Shown here piece after piece: positions 58,942 to 64,000 of a stretch of DNA of 64,000 nucleotides. The stretch is from Paenibacillus woosongensis (lineage in GTDB: Bacteria > Bacillota > Bacilli > Paenibacillales > Paenibacillaceae), in assembly GCF_030122845.1 (NCBI RefSeq), contig NZ_CP126084.1:1054001-1118000 (forward strand). Reading direction: 5' to 3'. A program made the translations under genes and the position numbers. Under the pieces are notes generated by a model. That model saw only the letters and a list, made by a program, of their open reading frames with translations. It was not told where the DNA came from and ran no database searches. Position 1 is the first letter of the stretch, and each line of letters starts with the position of its first letter.

Positions 58942-59127
58942 GTGGATGATCTAGTAAGAAAACTGGAGAAAGAGAGGCAAAAATTAAACGAGCTTGGCGA
59001 AAAGTCGTTGATGCAATCGATTCCTTTATCCGACAATCAAGAGGTTCAGGAACAGAGTAGGAGGGTAGACGAGTTGATGGTGCAATATCAACGAATGAAG
59101 GCCAAGGATAGGCAACCGATACGGTAA
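58942..59127 (+). CDS. Spo0E-like aspartyl-phosphate phosphatase
   Basis: This is a 61-residue helical protein: LVRKLEKERQKLNELGEKSL, then a loop, then EVQEQSRRVDELMVQYQRMK. It follows the two-helix plan of the Spo0E family with its SxxxDxLI-type signature (here SRRVDELM). Spo0E proteins remove phosphate from Spo0A and delay sporulation. On an ICE this could keep the donor cell growing while transfer occurs. It starts at GTG 58942 after GAGGAG. It has its own promoter and a divergent XRE repressor. The assignment rests on length and signature, so it is likely but not certain. Confidence 0.65.
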   Translation: MDDLVRKLEKERQKLNELGEKSLMQSIPLSDNQEVQEQSRRVDELMVQYQRMKAKDRQPIR

Positions 59128-59151
59128 AAGAGGGATGAAAGGGGCAAGGTC

Positions 59152-59493
59152 ATGGGATTTCCAACGTGGTTCCGAGGAGCCATTCAAAGGCGATTGGATG
59201 AGGTTTCGGCACAAATCGAACATCATCCAGAGCTGAAAAAAATTAGGGATGAAGAAGATGAGGCGTTTCACACTATATTTTCGGGGCTGATCATGGCTCA
59301 AACACCTGAGTTTGAAGACTGGGAGGACAAGTATATTCTCAAGCAAGCCATGATGAATGAACGGCTGTACATGCAGGGATTGACAGATGGCATACAACTT
59401 GCCACTGCTTTACTGAATCATTCCGCTTTGCCGCCACATGAAACGCCGGTTACATTCAGTCACGAAAAGGGCCAAGCGAAGGCGAAGCCGTAA
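59152..59493 (+). CDS. Hypothetical ICE protein
   Basis: This is a 113-residue, mostly helical, acidic protein with no membrane segment (RRLDEVSAQIEHHPELKKIR; FEDWEDKYILKQAMMNERLY; LTDGIQLATALLNHS). Small proteins of this shape occur beside Spo0E-like or repressor genes in Firmicutes, but I do not recognise the family. AAAGGGG precedes ATG 59152. It follows the Spo0E-like gene by 24 bases and is probably in its transcript. It may be a regulator or a partner of that protein. Confidence 0.7.
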   Translation: MGFPTWFRGAIQRRLDEVSAQIEHHPELKKIRDEEDEAFHTIFSGLIMAQTPEFEDWEDKYILKQAMMNERLYMQGLTDGIQLATALLNHSALPPHETPVTFSHEKGQAKAKP

Positions 59494-59522
59494 GAACAGG
59501 AAGCAATTGGGAGGGATGACAT

Positions 59523-59885
59523 GTGGAAGTGAAAATCAACCGGGAGATCCGGGAATATACGGAAAGCATCTTTTTTGGACTGTCCTTGCGACAGTTCTTT
59601 TTTTCTGTTTTGGCCGTAGGTGTGGCGATAGCGCTGTACTTTATGCTGCGCAGTCGTTTCGGCATTGAGACACTCAGTTGGGTATGCGTCTTAGGTGCGG
59701 CCCCCTTCGCCGCCCTGGGCTTTATCCGGTACCACGGTATGAATGCCGAGCAATTGCTATGGGCGTATATCAAATCGGAATTTTTAATGCCGCGGCGCTT
59801 GGTCTTCCACTCGACGAACACGTATGCGGCGGCGTTAAGCAAGACCATAGAGCAGTATGAAAAAGGAATGAAGCGCCATGATTAA
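59523..59885 (+). CDS. PrgI/VirB3-like membrane protein
   Basis: This is a 120-residue protein with two adjacent membrane helices (FFFSVLAVGVAIALYFML; LSWVCVLGAAPFAALGFIRY). The PrgI family pattern is visible: EVKINREIREYTESIFFGLS at the N-terminus and EQLLWAYIKSEFLMPRRLVF after the helices. It starts at GTG 59523 following GGGAGGGATG. It overlaps the virB4 gene by 8 bases. In Gram-positive conjugation it forms the membrane platform for VirB4. Confidence 0.92.
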   Translation: MEVKINREIREYTESIFFGLSLRQFFFSVLAVGVAIALYFMLRSRFGIETLSWVCVLGAAPFAALGFIRYHGMNAEQLLWAYIKSEFLMPRRLVFHSTNTYAAALSKTIEQYEKGMKRHD

Positions 59886-62208
59886 GACGTTAAGTCGTAT
59901 CATCAAGCAGGATAAGGAACGATTTGTTATACCGAAAGGCGTACAACAAGTGATCCCGATTCGCTCTATTTGGGCGGACGGGATTTTTTTAGTTGGCAAC
60001 AAGTTTTCCAAGACGTATCGCTTCGAGGACATCAATTATTCCGTCGCCTCCCGCGAAGATAAGGAAGCGATGTTCCTGTCGTATTCCGAATTGCTCAATT
60101 CCTTTGATAGCGGGGCGACAACGAAAATCACCATCCATAACCGGAGGCTGAATCGAGCGGATTTTGAAAGTTCGGTCTTCATTCCGCTTCAGCAAGATGA
60201 GCTGGACGAATATCGACAAGAGTATAATCAGATGCTGCTGGAAAAATCCGTTGGGGCCAACGGTACGATTCAAGAGAAGTATATAACGATATCCATTGCC
60301 AAACCCAATATCGAAGAAGCCCGGCATTATTTTTCTCGAGTTGGGACCGATCTGATCGCCCATTTTTCTCGTCTCGGCTCCAAATGTACGGAACTGAACG
60401 CCACTGAGCGGCTGCGTATTTTTCACCATTTCTTCCGCCAGGGAGAGGAAACGGACTTTCGTTTCGACTTGTCGGAAACGATGCGCAAAGGACATGATTT
60501 CAAAGATTATATTTGTCCGAATACGTTTGAGTTTGAAAAGGATCATTTTCGGATGGGGAAGCTTTATGGCCGGGTCATCTTCCTGCGTGAGTATGCCAGC
60601 TATATCAAGGACAGTATGGTATCCGAGCTTTGCGACCTGCATCGCAACCTATTTCTGTCCCTTGACATCATTCCGATACCAACGGATGAGGCGGTTCGCG
60701 AAATCGAAAACCGTTTGTTGGGCGTAGAGACGAATATTACGAACTGGCAGCGGCGGCAAAACAATAACAACAACTTCTCCGCCGTTATCCCGTATGACAT
60801 GGAGCAGCAGCGAAAAGAGAGCAAGGAATTTCTGGATGACCTGACGACTCGCGACCAACGCATGATGTTTGGCTTATTGACGATGGTGCATGTGGCCGAA
60901 AGCAAGGAGCAACTCGACAACGATACCGAAGCGATATTGACGACGGCCCGCAAACATCTGTGTCAATTCTCGCCTCTTATGTACCAGCAGATGGACGGTC
61001 TAAATACCGTGTTGCCTTATGGTTTACGGAAAGTACATGCTTTGAGAACGTTGACGACAGAAAGCACAGCGGTGTTTATCCCGTTTCGGGCGCAGGAAAT
61101 CATGCATGAAGGCGGTATTTACTACGGACAAAACGTCATCAGTAAAAATATGCTCATTGCCAATCGCAAGCAGTTGCTCAATGGAAACAGCTTTATTTTG
61201 GGGGTATCGGGCTCCGGAAAAAGCTTTACGGCAAAAAGAGAAATCGTCAATCAAATACTGGCCAGCGGCGATGACATTATTCTGATTGACCCGGAACGTG
61301 AATATTCCGCCCTAGTAGAAGCGCTAGGCGGAGAGACCATTCATATCTCGGCCACGTCACCTAATCATATCAATGCGATGGATATAAACCGGCAATACGG
61401 TGACGGAGCAAATCCGATCATTTTAAAATCCGAATTTGTTCTTTCGTTATGCGAGCAACTGATCGGCGGTTATCAGTTGGGAGCGAAGGAAAAGTCGATT
61501 ATTGACCGTTGCACGGCCAGTGTGTATCGAAAATATCTGCAAAGCAATTACAAAGGGCAACCGCCTACCTTACAGGATTTTCGAGCGGAACTGCTCAAGC
61601 AATCCGAGCCGGAGGCGCAGGACATCGCGCTGGCGATTGAACTGTTTACCGCTGGCAGCTTGAATACGTTCGCCCAGCCGACTAACGTCAACGTTCATAA
61701 CCGGCTGATCTGCTATGATATTTTGGATTTGGGCAAGCAACTGTTGCCGATTGGCATGCTGGTTGTATTGGACAGCATTCTGAATCGAATTACACAAAAT
61801 CGCGCCAAGGGGAAAAACACGTTTATCTTCATCGATGAAATTTATCTGCTTTTCCAACACGAGTACAGCGCCAACTTTTTGTTCACGTTATGGAAACGTG
61901 TCCGAAAGTATGGCGCTTTTTGTACGGGGATTACGCAAAACGTGGATGATTTGTTGCAAAGTCATACGGCCCGAACGATGCTGGCCAATAGCGAATTTAT
62001 CGTGATGCTGAATCAGGCCAGTACGGATCGCAAGGAGTTGGCGGAACTGCTTAATATTTCGGATCTCCAGCTTTCTTATATTACAAACGTCGATGCCGGG
62101 AATGGGCTGTTAAAGGTCGGCAGTTCTCTCGTGCCATTTACAGATAGCTTTCCACGGCATACAAAACTTTACCGTTTGATGACCACGAAACCGGGAGAAT
62201 CGCTGTAA
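59878..62208 (+). CDS. VirB4-type conjugation ATPase
   Basis: This is the 776-residue main ATPase of the type IV secretion apparatus. The N-terminal domain binds the channel; the C-terminal motor has Walker A GVSGSGKS (residues 442-449, Lys448), IILIDPEREYSALVEALGG, Walker B TFIFIDEIYLLFQ (about residue 650) and the motif GITQNVDDLLQSHTARTM. Length and order match VirB4/PrgJ. It is the last of the transfer genes before a 680-bp gap. Unlike many related elements, no cell-wall hydrolase gene (NlpC/P60 or CHAP) follows it inside the window. Confidence 0.95.
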   Translation: MIKTLSRIIKQDKERFVIPKGVQQVIPIRSIWADGIFLVGNKFSKTYRFEDINYSVASREDKEAMFLSYSELLNSFDSGATTKITIHNRRLNRADFESSVFIPLQQDELDEYRQEYNQMLLEKSVGANGTIQEKYITISIAKPNIEEARHYFSRVGTDLIAHFSRLGSKCTELNATERLRIFHHFFRQGEETDFRFDLSETMRKGHDFKDYICPNTFEFEKDHFRMGKLYGRVIFLREYASYIKDSMVSELCDLHRNLFLSLDIIPIPTDEAVREIENRLLGVETNITNWQRRQNNNNNFSAVIPYDMEQQRKESKEFLDDLTTRDQRMMFGLLTMVHVAESKEQLDNDTEAILTTARKHLCQFSPLMYQQMDGLNTVLPYGLRKVHALRTLTTESTAVFIPFRAQEIMHEGGIYYGQNVISKNMLIANRKQLLNGNSFILGVSGSGKSFTAKREIVNQILASGDDIILIDPEREYSALVEALGGETIHISATSPNHINAMDINRQYGDGANPIILKSEFVLSLCEQLIGGYQLGAKEKSIIDRCTASVYRKYLQSNYKGQPPTLQDFRAELLKQSEPEAQDIALAIELFTAGSLNTFAQPTNVNVHNRLICYDILDLGKQLLPIGMLVVLDSILNRITQNRAKGKNTFIFIDEIYLLFQHEYSANFLFTLWKRVRKYGAFCTGITQNVDDLLQSHTARTMLANSEFIVMLNQASTDRKELAELLNISDLQLSYITNVDAGNGLLKVGSSLVPFTDSFPRHTKLYRLMTTKPGESL

Positions 62209-62214
62209 ACCCTC

Positions 62215-62252
62215 GGCAAGCGGCTGATGAGATGCTTCATCAGCTGCTTGCC
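62215..62252 (+). other. 16-bp stem-loop right after virB4
   Basis: GGCAAGCGGCTGATGA (62215-62230) pairs with TCATCAGCTGCTTGCC (62237-62252) with one G-T pair. There is no T-run, so it is more likely an mRNA-stabilising hairpin or recombination site than an intrinsic terminator. Confidence 0.7.
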
Positions 62253-62750
62253 AATGTATGTAGATTCGACTGGTTACAGCCGTCTGAGACAAGTGGTACT
62301 TGCTGGCTAATTGAGTGATGGTTAATTGGAGATGGAAGTCATTCCGGCGTGCAGAAAAAAAATTGACCAGGGCTTAATATGAAGAGTAAAGGTATATTTT
62401 ACTATTCTATCGCTAGCGCACGACTACAAGACTATTTAAATTACTCTAGTCCTACGACTGTCGGGTTAGTCTGTTTCCCATTGAGAGGAGTTGTTTCATT
62501 ATCGGTCTTTCAAAATACGGATGGTAGCACCTAATCTGCATACATAACTGAACAACAGGGCTTGCTTCTCATCATGGTGTTGCCATGAGAGCGGGAGTTG
62601 ATATTGTTGGTTAATATCAAGTCGCGTGCAGCTCGTGCTGCCAGAGAACAGGCCCTAACTGAATTCGCTATCAGGCTCATTGAAGATGTGCCGCTGACGC
62701 GTTTGCCATGCTTGCAGAATGGTGTTACACGTTCAGTGGATCAAAGTTCG

Positions 62751-62786
62751 GACCCTTTGTGTGTACTCTCGGAGGGTCTTTTTTGT
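62751..62786 (+). terminator. Intrinsic terminator within the post-virB4 gap
   Basis: GACCCT (62751-62756) pairs with AGGGTC (62773-62778), followed by six T. The 16-base loop can extend the stem slightly. It ends some transcript of this otherwise empty region. Confidence 0.7.
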
Positions 62787-62887
62787 TTTTCTTTATTACG
62801 CATCAAGTTTAAAGGCGGCACAGGCTGCCGTTCACCTCCTCCTTGTTTTGGCTTGCTTGGCAATCAAAGCAAGGGAGAGGGATGAGA

Positions 62888-63307
62888 ATGAAAAAAATCA
62901 ATCTTCGCGATATGTATCCTTTCTATCAAACGGATGTCTGGATCGAGGTGGATGAGGAGATCGTACAGGAGATGCGACGTTTCGAATTGCTTGAAAGCGC
63001 TTATAAATTGCGCGCTTATCGCCATAGGGCATATTACTCTCTGGATCGAAACGATGGCATCGAAAACGATATTCTGTTTCCTTCTCGTTCTACTGAAACG
63101 GAGTATGAAGAAATGGCCTTTCGAAGAGAGCTTTATGCAGCGATGTGTCGATTGCCGAAAAAGTCGTTTCGACGTATTTACGCTCATTATTTCCTAGGAA
63201 TGAGTAAGGTCGCTATCGCTCGTGTAGAGCAGGTGGATGAAAAGGCTGTGCGCAAGTCCATCGAAAGCGGGCTGAAAAAGTTGAAACAATTTCTCGGGAA
63301 TAAGTGA
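62888..63307 (+). CDS. Sigma-70 region 4-like regulator
   Basis: This is a 139-residue protein. The N-terminal half (INLRDMYPFYQTDVWIEVDE, then RRFELLESAYKLRAYRHRAY) is typical of small sigma-like proteins of Firmicute conjugative elements. The C-terminal half is a sigma-70 region-4 helix-turn-helix (LYAAMCRLPKKSFRRIYAHY, then AIARVEQVDEKAVRKSIESG). It lacks regions 2-3, so it is not a complete sigma factor and probably acts as a DNA-binding regulator of element genes. GGGAGAGGG sets ATG 62888. It is followed by a hairpin and the DUF6075 gene. Confidence 0.83.
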   Translation: MKKINLRDMYPFYQTDVWIEVDEEIVQEMRRFELLESAYKLRAYRHRAYYSLDRNDGIENDILFPSRSTETEYEEMAFRRELYAAMCRLPKKSFRRIYAHYFLGMSKVAIARVEQVDEKAVRKSIESGLKKLKQFLGNK

Positions 63308-63369
63308 TTTTGAATCATAGGGTCCGATTTTATTCCCAAAATGAAAGGGCTATTAGAGGGTGATGTTCA

Positions 63370-63405
63370 AGGCGACGATTGCGGTTATATGACTAATCGT
63401 CGCCT
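63370..63405 (+). other. Hairpin before the DUF6075 gene
   Basis: AGGCGACGATT (63370-63380) and AATCGTCGCCT (63395-63405) form a perfect 11-bp stem with a 14-base loop, ending five bases before the ribosome site (AAAGGAG). No T-run is present. It may affect translation or be a processing site. Confidence 0.6.
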
Positions 63406-63428
63406 ACTATGAAAGGAGTGCTAGAGTT

Positions 63429-63836
63429 ATGTTTCCCGGTATGTTTTGTGATGTGGAACACGAAAAGTTTTACAGTGAAATGCTGAGCCGTTTTCATCGC
63501 CAAGATGCCTATCATCGTGCGTTGTTTTACACGTTAGGCTTGACGCGAGAAACGAGGACGCATATTCAGGACCTGTTTGACTTTTCAAACGACAGCATCC
63601 GACCGAAAGGTTTAAAGGCCTTCTGGCAAACAGGTACTTCCCTTCGAGCAAGCCGCTTGGCCTTTAATCTGTGGAACGGATGGGCAGAAGAACAGCAGGA
63701 ACGGGATTCCACGCCGCACGAGTTGTTTGATTGTCGTTTTGCGCCTTATTTCTTTGAGGCGTTACGCTTGCGTTATCCGGAATATTGCAGGAGTCACGAC
63801 CGGGTTCCCCAACGAATGAACGGTCCAACCCGCTAG
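63429..63836 (+). CDS. DUF6075-family protein
   Basis: This is a 135-residue soluble protein matching the DUF6075 pattern as I remember it: CDVEHEKFYSEMLSRF near the start, YHRALFYTLGLTRETRTHIQ, KAFWQTGTSLRASRLAFNLW and FAPYFFEALRLRYPEYC at the end. Members are common in clostridial conjugative elements; the function is unknown. AAAGGAG precedes ATG 63429. It lies near the right side of the element, with the sigma-like gene before and a Lys-rich protein gene after. Confidence 0.85.
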   Translation: MFPGMFCDVEHEKFYSEMLSRFHRQDAYHRALFYTLGLTRETRTHIQDLFDFSNDSIRPKGLKAFWQTGTSLRASRLAFNLWNGWAEEQQERDSTPHELFDCRFAPYFFEALRLRYPEYCRSHDRVPQRMNGPTR

Positions 63837-63861
63837 TGGATATGCCAGGAGGGCAACCTTG

Positions 63862-64000
63862 ATGAAGGACATAAAGACAAGGACACGTGTGAAAACCATA
63901 AAAAAGCTGGATCGATTCTCCAACTTGATGGAAAAAGCAAAGCCTGTAGATTTGCGTTCTAAACATAGGTCATCTAATCGTCATGAATCGGAATCTACAG
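63862..64000 (+). CDS. Lys/Arg-rich ICE protein (5' part)
   Basis: The frame starts at ATG 63862 after AGGAGGG and runs off the right edge of the window, with 46 codons visible. The beginning MKDIKTRTRVKTIKKLDRFS is like the N-terminus of large, repetitive Lys/Ala-rich membrane-associated proteins of clostridial ICEs that start MKDIKT…KTLD. Only the family resemblance of the first 25 residues supports this, and the rest of the protein is not visible. If right, the element continues to the right and the integrase is further on. Confidence 0.55.
   Translation, partial: MKDIKTRTRVKTIKKLDRFSNLMEKAKPVDLRSKHRSSNRHESEST

Larger units (their letters stand above)
62209..62887. other. Gene-poor gap after virB4
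   Basis: No convincing gene was found. It holds a strong hairpin at 62215-62252 and a terminator at 62751-62786. A 51-codon frame from ATG 62379 and a frame from TTG 62598 have no good ribosome site and look non-coding. It may be a decayed gene, an untranslated RNA ended by the terminator, or a recombination scar. Confidence 0.4.
25022..64000 (+). mobile_element. Integrative conjugative element, left 39 kb
   Basis: Almost all genes here are typical of Gram-positive conjugative elements and lie on one strand: parA/parB, methylase-helicase, tnpV, TOPRIM primase, MobC-like protein, MOBP relaxase, PcfB-like protein, VirD4, VirB2, VirB6, PrgI, VirB4, sigma-like and DUF6075. They begin directly at the 3' end of rlmD. 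Base composition shifts toward A/T relative to the host genes on the left. No integrase is present inside the window, so the right end, integrase and attR must lie beyond base 64000. The exact left boundary is uncertain by a few tens of bases. Confidence 0.9.

Noticed and set aside
62379-62534. 51-codon frame from ATG in the post-virB4 gap
   Set aside because: The weak site before the ATG and the unrecognised composition do not support a gene, though it cannot be excluded.
62598-62885. 95-codon frame from TTG in the post-virB4 gap
   Set aside because: It has no ribosome site, contains a terminator in its middle and has a low-complexity end. It is unlikely to be coding.

Overview
The host DNA looks like a Paenibacillus-type spore-forming Firmicute. 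It has strong AGGAGG ribosome sites, a YesM/YesN-type two-component pair beside xylan-sugar genes, YtrA, YerC, Pit/DUF47, GalU and DgkB homologues, and coding sequence moderately rich in G+C. No rRNA, tRNA or CRISPR array was seen.

Bases 1-25021 are chromosomal. First comes a xylo-oligosaccharide block: the end of a sugar-binding lipoprotein gene, a GH43 beta-xylosidase, a zinc polyol/xylitol dehydrogenase, a sensor kinase and an AraC-type response regulator. A 266-bp element with terminal inverted repeats, resembling a MITE, lies between the first two genes. Next is a five-gene operon of two ABC exporter pairs around a YtrA-type repressor, with a palindromic operator over its promoter. Housekeeping and membrane genes follow (alpha/beta hydrolase, DUF3048 lipoprotein, DUF47-Pit phosphate uptake, CorA, GalU, a GT8 glycosyltransferase, YerC, a CbiX-like chelatase, a diacylglycerol kinase) and then rlmD (rumA).

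From the 3' end of rlmD to the right edge (about 25022-64000) the window is one integrative conjugative element (ICE). Its right end and integrase lie beyond the window. Reading rightwards it holds: parA-parB with a perfect 21-nt palindrome inside parB; a Tad/Flp-pilus-like secretion module (SAF/CpaB-like protein, two MinD/CpaE-like proteins with degenerate P-loops, a CpaF/TadA ATPase, a large TadB/TadC-like membrane protein, a pilin-like gene bracketed by hairpins, and more single-span proteins); two secreted surface proteins, of 368 and 1170 residues; and a 2427-residue methylase-helicase with a tnpV gene and a terminator nested inside it in another frame. Further right are a TOPRIM primase, a toxin-antitoxin pair, a candidate oriT, a MobC-like protein, a MOBP relaxase, a PcfB-like protein, an ArdC-like protein, a TraG/VirD4 coupling protein and VirB2-, VirB6-, VirB3(PrgI)- and VirB4-like proteins. 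A small XRE/Spo0E-like island sits among the VirB genes. A sigma-like protein, a DUF6075 protein and the start of another ICE gene close the window.

The transfer genes form a Gram-positive type IV secretion apparatus: the relaxase nicks at oriT, the coupling protein and VirB4 supply energy, and VirB2/B3/B6 form the channel. The unusual part is that the same element also carries a Tad-like pilus machine and large secreted proteins, which could promote contact between cells. The Spo0E-like protein and the toxin-antitoxin pair are candidate cargo for controlling the host. All functions are inferred from sequence motifs and remembered family features; no database search was run.
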